64,000 nt of DNA from Bacillota bacterium (GTDB taxonomy: Bacteria > Bacillota > Clostridia > Lachnospirales > Lachnospiraceae), in NCBI GenBank assembly GCA_023457255.1, contig JAEWMB010000039.1, positions 73,442 to 137,441 on the forward strand. The letters are read 5' to 3'. Shown here piece by piece: positions 43,640 to 50,758 of the stretch (position 1 is its first letter; each line of letters starts with the position of its first letter). The notes below the pieces were generated by a model, which saw only the letters and a list, made by a program, of their open reading frames with translations, made no database searches and was not told the origin of the DNA. A program made the translations under genes and the position numbers.

Positions 43640-44854
43640 CTAACTCTTAGGTACATATTTTAATTTTAGTAATTCCATAAGATATTGTTTTCTGCAGACC
43701 TTTCCGGACCGTCCTTGTGCTTCTTGAATTTTATCTCGGTTCGGACATCCTCCGCTGCATAAACCGGCTAGTTCACAAGATAGACAAGTATCCCAGGGTT
43801 TTTGAGAGATTTGCCTCTGGTACTCCTTAAAAAGCTCCGCTTCCTTTATGGAACCAACCGCATATTCTTTCTCACCTACAAGGGACGGACATTTATAGAT
43901 CAGACCATCTTGATTAATCATAAACCATGATTCGCTCATCATCCAACAATGGTTTAATTCTCCATAAGCAATATGAAAGCCCAGATCTTTTGCCAGCCTT
44001 AGGATATGAATAACTTCCTTTAATATAAAATTATTTTGTTTTGAGTCCTTCAGAATTGTATCATTAATACAAAGAGCAGCGAATCGATGGAATTCCATGC
44101 GGCGCAGTAAACGCAGTAAAATCGGGATGTTCTTATAATTTTGCATATCTATGTTCATCCGTATCACCAAACTTACATTCTCATCCATGGCCACAAGATT
44201 CTCCACATTTTTAAGAATTACATCAAAAGTACCTTCTCCGTCTGCGAAACAACGTCTGGAATCATGTAGATTTTTTGTTCCATCCAATGTGATTTGATAA
44301 GAATGCAGATTAATCTCCATACATTTTTCAACAACATTTGGAGTAAGGAGAACACCGTTTGTTATTATATCATAAGTAACCTTTGGAATTTTTTGATTTA
44401 ATTGCTGCGCTATAAACCAAATCGCTTCCATATTTAATAAAGGCTCTCCCCCCATAAAAGTTACCGATAACTCTTCCGCCATTCTCACATTCTTACGGAG
44501 TATTAACCAGTCCACTGTTTTTTTGGCATTTTCCATTGACATATTACTGCCCTTTTTTAACAGCCCTTCCTGCTCCCAGCAATACGGACAGGTTAGGTTA
44601 CAATCGTTACTCACAAATACCCAGCAAGACAGGCTGTTCGTATCTTGGTTCCTTAATTCCAGCATCTCCTTAAGAAGCTGTACTTCATCAAGCTGATCCT
44701 CCACAAGAAAACCATCAAGACAAAGCTGCTCAACACTTTTATCTGACTTATAATCTTCCTTTAATCCATACAGTATTTTGTGGTTTAGAGAGTTATAAGT
44801 AACTAAAGTATCTTGATCACCCTGCCATTGTGTATTGTATCTTGACCACTTCAT
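43640..44854 (-). CDS. SPASM-domain radical SAM peptide maturase (first enzyme)
   Basis: This 404-residue enzyme begins MKWSRYNTQWQ and carries CNLTCPYC (Cys85, 89, 92), SVTFMGGEPLLNM, ITLDGTKNLHDSRR, and a SPASM domain: QDGLIYKCPSLVGEKEYAVGS, CLSCELAGLCSGGCPNRD and a last Cys in GKVCRKQY. These match peptide-modifying radical SAM enzymes with two auxiliary iron-sulphur clusters. The ATG at 44854 lies one base after the stop of the acyl-carrier-like gene, indicating tight translational coupling; an upstream in-frame TTG is not needed. It shares its layout with the second enzyme. With three such enzymes in one operon, separate modifications or a heteromeric complex are both possible. Confidence 0.92.
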   Translation of the reverse strand: MKWSRYNTQWQGDQDTLVTYNSLNHKILYGLKEDYKSDKSVEQLCLDGFLVEDQLDEVQLLKEMLELRNQDTNSLSCWVFVSNDCNLTCPYCWEQEGLLKKGSNMSMENAKKTVDWLILRKNVRMAEELSVTFMGGEPLLNMEAIWFIAQQLNQKIPKVTYDIITNGVLLTPNVVEKCMEINLHSYQITLDGTKNLHDSRRCFADGEGTFDVILKNVENLVAMDENVSLVIRMNIDMQNYKNIPILLRLLRRMEFHRFAALCINDTILKDSKQNNFILKEVIHILRLAKDLGFHIAYGELNHCWMMSESWFMINQDGLIYKCPSLVGEKEYAVGSIKEAELFKEYQRQISQKPWDTCLSCELAGLCSGGCPNRDKIQEAQGRSGKVCRKQYLMELLKLKYVPKS

Positions 44855-44855
44855 C

Positions 44856-45176
44856 CTATTCACCAAATAACCTTTGACTGACTGCTTCTATTTCAAGTTC
44901 CCTTTCTCTTTGTATTATAAGTTCCTTTTTAACAAACTCTACAATGTCTCTCATCTGTATAAACTTCATTACCTCTTCATTGGTAATCGAAATTCTGAAA
45001 TGTTCTTCCAGCATAATGATAAATTCCACAAGTTCTAGTGAAGATAATCCAATAAATTGCTCTGAAGCATTTCTTTGATCACCACGTACATAAAAAGATT
45101 CTTCTAACATAGTTTGCTCTTCTGTTATTTCTCCAACTAACTCTGAACACACCTTTAGTATCTCTTTTTCTTCCAT
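44856..45176 (-). CDS. Free acyl-carrier-like protein of the RiPP operon
   Basis: This 106-residue acidic protein has the carrier-protein helix pattern. The phosphopantetheine site reads FIGLSSLELVEFIIMLEEHF; the attachment Ser would be Ser46, and the normally preceding Asp (D-S-L) is Ser45. Helix I is followed by a longer loop than in fatty-acid ACPs (FYVRGDQRNASEQ), and a charged C-terminal tail QRERELEIEAVSQRLFGE extends beyond the fold. Carrier-related proteins occur with Cys-rich peptide systems in clostridia, from memory of NCBI family descriptions. It may pass an acyl or aminoacyl group to the BtrH-like enzyme, or serve as a docking protein if not modified. First gene of the biosynthetic operon. 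Confidence 0.82.
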   Translation of the reverse strand: MEEKEILKVCSELVGEITEEQTMLEESFYVRGDQRNASEQFIGLSSLELVEFIIMLEEHFRISITNEEVMKFIQMRDIVEFVKKELIIQRERELEIEAVSQRLFGE

Positions 45177-45199
45177 ACTCTCATCCTTTCATAAAAAAT

Positions 45200-45252
45200 G
45201 TTCCGGTTATTCCATAAATTTACTATTTCGTAAATTATATCATAACCGGAAC
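45200..45252 (-). terminator. Nested inverted repeat: terminator of the regulator gene overlapping the operon promoter
   Basis: A perfect 11-bp stem GTTCCGGTTAT/ATAACCGGAAC (45200-45210 with 45242-45252) encloses a 7-bp stem AATTTAC/GTAAATT (45217-45223, 45230-45236). On the minus strand it is followed directly by ATTTTTT, so it would end transcripts coming from the LytTR gene. It lies only 24 bp before the carrier-protein ATG. Confidence 0.75.
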
Positions 45253-45299
45253 TACTCTGGACTTATTTTGCATATTTTACACTATTATTGACATATTTT
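45234..45299 (-). promoter_or_regulatory. Candidate RiPP-operon promoter with upstream direct repeats
   Basis: On the minus strand an extended -10 TGATATAAT lies at 45234-45242 with no good -35. Upstream, AAAATATG occurs twice (45271-45278 and 45292-45299), exactly 21 bp apart. Paired direct repeats two helical turns apart are how LytTR regulators bind, though the bases do not match the published LytTR consensus well. Predicted start near 45227. Confidence 0.45.
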
Positions 45300-45307
45300 G
45301 TATAATA

Positions 45308-46036
45308 TTACATTAAATTCTCACAAATCGTAATACTCTCCAATTCTTTTTTGCGGCCACGGCTGACTGGAATGATGTCTCCATTCTTCATTACAATCTG
45401 CTTATTTCCATACTCCTTTATATACTTGCAATTGATTAAGTAGGAATTATGAGCCCATATAAATGCATATTTACTTATCTTTGAATAAATATTAGAAAGC
45501 TTTTCATAAAATATTTCCATTCTATCTTCACCTAAATACAATTTTATCCGGTGCCCATAAGACTCAAAGTATAAGATATCATTTAGTTTGACTAACTTAA
45601 TCGTATTGCCGCTCTTATACCGAAATACTTCCCCGGATATCCCCTTCATCTCCGTTGCCCGGCTTAAATCAGTGACAATTTTACAAGAGTCAATCGGTTT
45701 TAATCGAAAATTTAATGGTCTTAATTCAAACAGGCTCATACAAAAATCTTTTTTATTTGACATATATACAATCTGGATTATTTCATTCTTTAACTTATAC
45801 CGTATCCAATGACCAAGTTCTATTCCATTTATTGTACCCTCTTTAAATTCTATATTTAAGAATATCATATCAAATTGTAATCCCTCTTCATTCCTCAGTT
45901 CCTGGTACAAATCTCTACAACGAAAGAACAAAACTGGTTGAATATCCAAGTAATTCGCACTTGCAAACTCATAAATAATCTCAGAAAGCTGATTGCATAT
46001 AGTTTTATCATCATCACAGATTGCGATTCGATACAT
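45308..46036 (-). CDS. LytTR-family response regulator with Asn at the phosphorylation site
   Basis: This 242-residue AgrA/LytTR-type regulator has an N-terminal receiver (about 1-120) and a C-terminal LytTR DNA-binding domain (about 145-240, FRYKSGNTIKLVKLNDILYFES onward split into its strands). The acidic pocket CDDDKTIC is present and Lys is kept in YMSNKKDF, but the phospho-acceptor position in FDMIFLNIEFKE is Asn61 instead of Asp, by a single GAT to AAT change. The receiver therefore should not be phosphorylated in the usual way. No histidine kinase is adjacent. It lies directly upstream of the RiPP operon in the same direction and is its likely activator. The start at 46036 follows AAGGGG. 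Confidence 0.9.
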   Translation of the reverse strand: MYRIAICDDDKTICNQLSEIIYEFASANYLDIQPVLFFRCRDLYQELRNEEGLQFDMIFLNIEFKEGTINGIELGHWIRYKLKNEIIQIVYMSNKKDFCMSLFELRPLNFRLKPIDSCKIVTDLSRATEMKGISGEVFRYKSGNTIKLVKLNDILYFESYGHRIKLYLGEDRMEIFYEKLSNIYSKISKYAFIWAHNSYLINCKYIKEYGNKQIVMKNGDIIPVSRGRKKELESITICENLM

Positions 46037-46543
46037 AATATTATCCCCTTCATTAAACTTCATTCTCCCCAGAATGAGTTAAACTGCTTTCTTTTATATA
46101 ATTGATTTTGCAACTTTCAATTTTTTCTGTTTATAAATTATTCTTCTTTCTTATCACCTCTCATTTCTCATTCTGCTTCGATTAATTTTCTTACGAGCAC
46201 CTCCTTTTTTCTCCTTTACCTTATTTTTTCGCTTATTCTAACACAAACTGTAATAATTTTACAATCCTGATTTTTATTCTTAAATACCCTATAATATTAG
46301 TAATAACAACATCTGCCTTGCTTAAGCAGCCTTCTTTTTTAAGTAATCCAGCCTCCTATATTATAATTATACCACAGGTAATAAGGAGAGTGCAGATAAC
46401 TCATTATTCTTCCGCAATTATATTTTAATCTTTCCCATCGGACTAGTTTATCCGTTTCCATTGACATAGACATGAGTCTATGCGATAGGAAAAGTTTATG
46501 GTATGATAAACTATATATCATTAATTCAAATAAGGAGCAGGCA
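46037..46543. promoter_or_regulatory. Divergent control region with TTGACA and palindrome
   Basis: This 507-bp spacer separates the LytTR regulator (minus) from the exporter-like gene (plus) and holds no credible gene. TTGACA at 46461-46466 is overlapped by the inverted repeat CATAGAC-ATGA-GTCTATG (46465-46482), a position suited to an operator for the plus-strand gene. No clear -10 at the normal distance was found. Confidence 0.4.
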
Positions 46544-47524
46544 ATGAAAAAGTTTAATAAAGTTAGTAAGATTGCGATAGGAAGTACCTTTGCGATCCTA
46601 CTTGCCAATGCAATCGGATTAGACTATAGCATTTCATCAGGGATTATTACGCTTTTAACAATACAGGATACTAAAAAAGAGACCATCCTTATTTCTCTGA
46701 AACGATTGATTGCTTTTCTGTTTGCTACTATTCTAGCCCTCATACTCTTTCCAAACTTAGGATTTACTACGCTTCCTTATGGTATATTTCTATTTTTGTT
46801 CGTGGGCGGCTGTTCTATCGTAAAATTACAGGATGGAATCGCAATGAATTCCGTACTTGCAACGCATTATATTCTCTCTGAGGACATCAGTTTATGTATA
46901 ATAACAAACGAAGCTCTCCTTCTTTTCATCGGAGCAGGTATAGGCACTCTGATTAATCTATTCATATCAAGTAATGTAAAGAAAATTCGAGAAGTTCAAG
47001 GGCGAATTGAATCAGATTTACGTAAGGTATTATTTTGTATGGCTTATTTTCTTAGAGAATCAGACAAAAGCAAATATAGAGACCACTGCTTTTCCCCATT
47101 GCGGAGCGATATTGATCTAGGTCTGTCCTACGCATATACCAATATGAACAATACCTTATTTCAGGAATCTGGGTATTTTATTCGTTATATGGAGATGCGA
47201 AAACACCAACTGCAGATACTCTCTGAAATCTATGGAAAAATCATATCCCTGCACTCGGTGCCGGACCAGGTAATACCAATTTCTCAATTTATAGAAAGCA
47301 TTGCTAACTCTCTTTCCGAGTCTAATAATGCCAAACGATTATTACAATCAGAACAAGCTCTCGAAGAAGAATACCGCCAAAGTACTCTCCCACGCACCAG
47401 AGAAGAGTTTGAAGACCGTGCTGTGCTGTATATGATATTAAAAGACTTTAAGATGTTTCTCTTAGTAAAGGAACAATTTTCCGATATCTTAACAAAGGAC
47501 CAGATACAAAAGTACTGGTCTTAG
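46544..47524 (+). CDS. Aromatic acid exporter family protein (ArAE_1/DUF939-like)
   Basis: This 326-residue protein has four to five membrane helices in the first 150 residues (ISKIAIGSTFAILLANAIGLDYSISSGIITLLTIQ region, then FLFATILALILFP, GIFLFLFVGGC and LLFIGAGIGTLINLFIS), followed by a helical cytoplasmic domain of about 170 residues. This matches the ArAE_1 family with its C-terminal domain, common in Firmicutes as single genes. The start at 46544 follows AAGGAG; an ATG 72 bp upstream reads into the promoter palindrome. It is divergent from the peptide operon, so a link to it is possible but unproven. Substrate unknown. Confidence 0.88.
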   Translation: MKKFNKVSKIAIGSTFAILLANAIGLDYSISSGIITLLTIQDTKKETILISLKRLIAFLFATILALILFPNLGFTTLPYGIFLFLFVGGCSIVKLQDGIAMNSVLATHYILSEDISLCIITNEALLLFIGAGIGTLINLFISSNVKKIREVQGRIESDLRKVLFCMAYFLRESDKSKYRDHCFSPLRSDIDLGLSYAYTNMNNTLFQESGYFIRYMEMRKHQLQILSEIYGKIISLHSVPDQVIPISQFIESIANSLSESNNAKRLLQSEQALEEEYRQSTLPRTREEFEDRAVLYMILKDFKMFLLVKEQFSDILTKDQIQKYWS

Positions 47525-47571
47525 AAGGTCCATTATTTCTATTAGGAAGCAGCCTGTCCGAATGATATGCA

Positions 47572-47599
47572 TTGCGATTCGAATATTTCATGATATAAT
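47572..47599 (+). promoter_or_regulatory. Promoter of the gene at 47624
   Basis: TTGCGA (47572-47577) and TATAAT (47594-47599), 16 bp apart, with an extended -10 TGATATAAT. The transcript would start near 47606, just before the AAGGAG site. Confidence 0.65.
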
Positions 47600-47623
47600 G
47601 ATAAAAAAAAGGAGTAATCAGTT

Positions 47624-48175
47624 ATGTATGAATGGAAAAACAAGAACATAAAGAGTCAGTTTGAGCTACAAAAAATGGTTGCTAAAAATAATAGTGTTTC
47701 TTCTTTTAGCGAAGAAGAATTATCTGCCTTAAATCTAAAAACTAAGAACTTTACTTCCATTCACGCCCCGGAAGTAAAAAGATTAATTGAACTTGCTTTT
47801 ATTCGCGGAACCTTACATGGTCTGCAGCTCGCAGATACACAATCAGAAATAGTATCGGATGAGAAAAAACCGGCAGTCGTCATTACAAAACAAGTAGAGG
47901 TTCAAAAGGCGGTAAATGAAGAAAGGCTTTACTTTGTAGCCTGTAAAGTAAGAAATCGCCAGGATAAAGTTGTCTATACAAATCACATGTTAAAAGCAAG
48001 AACAGATAAGGAAGCAGAATCTATGGCGTCCTACGAATGCAGTCTAAAGCATCAAACCTTAATACAATGCAAACTAGTGAAGTCCTATGGAACCGATACG
48101 ATGCAGTTCCAATTTGGCATTGGTTCCAAAGAGCAAACAACTCTTGCCGCTTTGGGAAAAAGGATGCTTCAGTGA
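47624..48175 (+). CDS. Conserved hypothetical protein
   Basis: This 183-residue soluble protein has its own promoter and an AAGGAG site before the ATG. The N-terminal 80 residues are helical (FELQKMVAKNNSVSSF, SEEELSALNLKT, VKRLIELAFIRGTLHGLQLAD); the C-terminal part (about 105-183) has a strand-rich segment LYFVACKVRNRQDKVVYTNHMLKARTD split by turns. No motif or family is recognised. It has no signal or membrane segment. It is convergent with the MATE gene, with a strong hairpin between them. Confidence 0.7.
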   Translation: MYEWKNKNIKSQFELQKMVAKNNSVSSFSEEELSALNLKTKNFTSIHAPEVKRLIELAFIRGTLHGLQLADTQSEIVSDEKKPAVVITKQVEVQKAVNEERLYFVACKVRNRQDKVVYTNHMLKARTDKEAESMASYECSLKHQTLIQCKLVKSYGTDTMQFQFGIGSKEQTTLAALGKRMLQ

Positions 48176-48177
48176 TT

Positions 48178-48226
48178 CTTTTACTATAAGAAATGCTTTT
48201 ACTATAAGCATTTCTTATAGTAAAAG
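48178..48226. terminator. Perfect stem-loop between convergent genes
   Basis: CTTTTACTATAAGAAATGC (48178-48196) and its exact complement (48208-48226) form a 19-bp stem around a loop that repeats TTTTACTATAA. It starts 2 bp after the stop of the gene at 47624 and ends 38 bp before the MATE stop. There is no strong U-run, but the position suits termination in both directions. Confidence 0.65.
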
Positions 48227-48263
48227 CCGGGCTCTATAAAAATTATATATTCCTCATAATCCA

Positions 48264-49619
48264 TTAAGAGATAATCTGTTTTTTCCAGATACCCATCTTA
48301 TAGATAATCCACAAGATTCCTGCAGAGATACCATTACTAACAACAACTGCATACCAGATACTTTCTACCCCCATATGAAGTAAACGTTCACATACAAATA
48401 AGGTTGCCAGCCGGAACACCCATAGTCTTGTCGCATCAATCATCATATTAATCATGGTATGTCCGGAACCTTGGTGCAACCCATTGGTTGTATTATAAAT
48501 ACCGTTTGTAAAGCACCAAAATGCCATCAATTGCAGAAAATCTTTCCCTAAGCGTATTACCTCCGGATCCTTACTGAAAATACGAACAATTGGTTCTGAG
48601 ACAGCATTTCGTGATAAAATTAATCCACCGGCAAACAAGAAGATAACTGCGATTCTTCTTGCCAATAAATATGCTTTTTGGGCTCTAACCTGATCTCTTG
48701 CACCAACACACTGACCTACAATCGTTGCAACTGCAGAACCCATCGCATTTGCAGGCATCGAAATTAATCCATTGACACGATTTCCAATTCCATAAGCACT
48801 TACTGCTGTGGAACCGTATTTAATTACATTAGAGGTCATCAATAGAAATCCTAGTTGCATGGTACTTCCACCGATTGCGGTAGGCAAGCCTATTTTTGCA
48901 ATTGCCTTTAATTTCTCTTTTTGTATTTTTAAATTTTCTTTGGTTATATGAAGAGATTTTTTATTATTACATAGGCTGTATAATGCGATTAACGCACAAG
49001 GAACCTTGGCTAATAAAGTAGCTAATGCTGCACCTGCTATACCCCAATCAAAACCTATCATAAACAGAGGGTCTAAAATCATATTCAATATAATACCTAA
49101 TAAATTTAAAAACATTGGCCTTACAGTATCCCCCTGCGATTGATTTACCGCAGTAAAAATATTGATGATAAATAAAAATGGCATATCCAATATTACAATC
49201 CTTAGATAGGTAACTGCCATTGAATAAAACGACTCACCACCCGCCAACCATCCAACCAATGCGGGCGTAAACAGAAAACAAATTCCTGCACACAAAACCG
49301 AAAATATCATACAAGAAGCAAACAACTGTCCTACCATTGTTTTTGCATTCTTTTCATCTTTTGCACCTAAGTACTGCGATATTAAAATTGCACCGGCTAC
49401 CGTAATACCGGTACCAAAATTAACAATGATACTCTGAATCGGGGTTACTACTGTTATTGCTGATTGTGGGTCTGTACCAATTTTACCAAGCCAGTAGGAA
49501 TCTGTAAGATTATACATCGTTTGAATAAAATTGTTCACGACGATTGGTATGGCTAACATTAATATTGTTTTCCATAAGGTTCCATTAAGTAAATAGTCTT
49601 TATTTTGCTTCATTCGCAT
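48264..49619 (-). CDS. MATE family efflux transporter
   Basis: This 451-residue protein has twelve predicted membrane helices in two homologous halves, typical of Na+- or H+-driven multidrug and toxic compound extrusion pumps. LLNGTLWKTILMLAIPIVVNNFIQTMYN at the N-terminus (in shorter blocks), GAKDEKNAKTMVGQLF, and the second-half SMPANAMGSAVATIVGQCVGA are family features. The start at 49619 or 6 bp later fits the usual length of the N-terminal tail; a longer frame to 49643 adds a Cys-rich stretch unlike the family. It is single and divergent from ysxC by a spacer. Substrate unknown. Confidence 0.92.
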   Translation of the reverse strand: MRMKQNKDYLLNGTLWKTILMLAIPIVVNNFIQTMYNLTDSYWLGKIGTDPQSAITVVTPIQSIIVNFGTGITVAGAILISQYLGAKDEKNAKTMVGQLFASCMIFSVLCAGICFLFTPALVGWLAGGESFYSMAVTYLRIVILDMPFLFIINIFTAVNQSQGDTVRPMFLNLLGIILNMILDPLFMIGFDWGIAGAALATLLAKVPCALIALYSLCNNKKSLHITKENLKIQKEKLKAIAKIGLPTAIGGSTMQLGFLLMTSNVIKYGSTAVSAYGIGNRVNGLISMPANAMGSAVATIVGQCVGARDQVRAQKAYLLARRIAVIFLFAGGLILSRNAVSEPIVRIFSKDPEVIRLGKDFLQLMAFWCFTNGIYNTTNGLHQGSGHTMINMMIDATRLWVFRLATLFVCERLLHMGVESIWYAVVVSNGISAGILWIIYKMGIWKKQIIS

Positions 49620-50062
49620 AGCTACACATCTCTTTTCACACACTTTTTGTACGTTTATAATACGTTTTCTATCTATAAGATATTGTAATCACTTACAACA
49701 ATTATAGCAATGGAAAAAGTCTATTACACTTCATTTCCATAAAAAATCTAAGAAGTAATAGCAAAAAAACTGTACTTTTCATAATCACTTACCTTTCATT
49801 ACAGATTAATACCAGTCTGCAATTACCTTAGTAACTTGCTATTTCAGGTTCTGTTTACTACAAAGTCATATCATTTCCTCATTCTATGGGTAGGAATTTA
49901 TTGCTTAGAATATCTAATCCATATCTATGCTAGAAAGAAGGATAACGCTTTGTTTTGTGCTGCGTTATCCTTCCTTCTAGCAATCCAAGACAAGAATAAG
50001 TTCCCAATACGTTCTTATTCTTGTCTTGGATTGTGGTTGTTTGTTTATAACCTTCGTATTAT
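49620..50062. repeat. Intergenic region with two back-to-back long hairpins
   Basis: Two long inverted repeats abut each other: a 19-bp stem with one mismatch (49930-49948 with 49962-49980) and a perfect 20-bp stem CAATCCAAGACAAGAATAAG (49981-50000 with 50014-50033). They lie behind the ysxC stop codon. Neither is followed by a U-run. The remaining 300 bp hold no gene; a plus-strand frame running through the hairpins into ysxC is not credible. Confidence 0.75.
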
Positions 50063-50668
50063 TTACTCTTCTTCCGTTTCCGGTACTTCTAAAAACTGTT
50101 CAATACATCTCCAGATATCGTCTCTTCCTTCCTTTGACAAGGAGGAAAATGGTATAATCTTTGTATTCGCACCTGCACATAATCCACTTCGTACCATTTT
50201 AATATGCTTCTCTCTCTGACTGCGGTTAATTTTATCAAGCTTTGTTGCTATAATTACCGGTTCAAATCCATTATGGACAATCCATTCATACATATCCTTG
50301 TCATTTGCGGAAGGCTCGTGGCGAATATCAATTAATAGGAAGATCACCTTTAGCTGGGATGAGGTTCGAAGATACTTCTCAATCATCTTACCCCATTTTG
50401 CCTTTAACTCTGCAGATACTTTTGCATAGCCATACCCGGGAAGGTCAACAAAATACAGCTTATCATTGATATGATAGAAATTAATTGTTTGCGTCTTTCC
50501 GGGCTGTGATGAAGTTCTTGCAAATGATTTTCTATTCATCAATCCATTGATTAATGAGGATTTTCCCACATTTGATTTTCCAGCGAAAGCAAATTCCGGC
50601 TGAGTATTCACCGGCAGCACGCTGGTTACGCCACATACCGTTTCCAAATCTACTTGATTTACATTCAT
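50063..50668 (-). CDS. ysxC: Ribosome biogenesis GTPase YsxC/EngB
   Basis: This essential GTPase helps assemble the 50S subunit. The 201-residue protein has the P-loop in FAGKSNVGKSSLINGLM (about residues 28-44), switch II DLPGYGYAK, the NKxD element as ATKLDK, and a final basic helix, all typical of the TrmE-Era-EngA-YihA-Septin class. A GAGGT site precedes the ATG. It is the last gene of the tig-clpP-clpX-lon-ysxC group; the lon-ysxC order is conserved in Firmicutes such as Bacillus. Confidence 0.96.
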   Translation of the reverse strand: MNVNQVDLETVCGVTSVLPVNTQPEFAFAGKSNVGKSSLINGLMNRKSFARTSSQPGKTQTINFYHINDKLYFVDLPGYGYAKVSAELKAKWGKMIEKYLRTSSQLKVIFLLIDIRHEPSANDKDMYEWIVHNGFEPVIIATKLDKINRSQREKHIKMVRSGLCAGANTKIIPFSSLSKEGRDDIWRCIEQFLEVPETEEE

Positions 50669-50758
50669 AGCTTACCTCATTTCCTTTATCTTGCTCAAAA
50701 CTCTTCATGGCTTTAGAATAGCCTTCATAGGGTAAGCCAATGCGTTTCCCTGAAAGCT

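Noticed and set aside
45271..45299. Exact LytTR consensus site
   Set aside because: Spacing fits two helical turns, but the AAAATATG units do not match the recalled TACCGTT-type consensus, so it is only reported as candidate direct repeats.
49836..50219. 127-codon plus-strand frame
   Set aside because: It runs through two long palindromes and into the antisense of ysxC, so it is a shadow.
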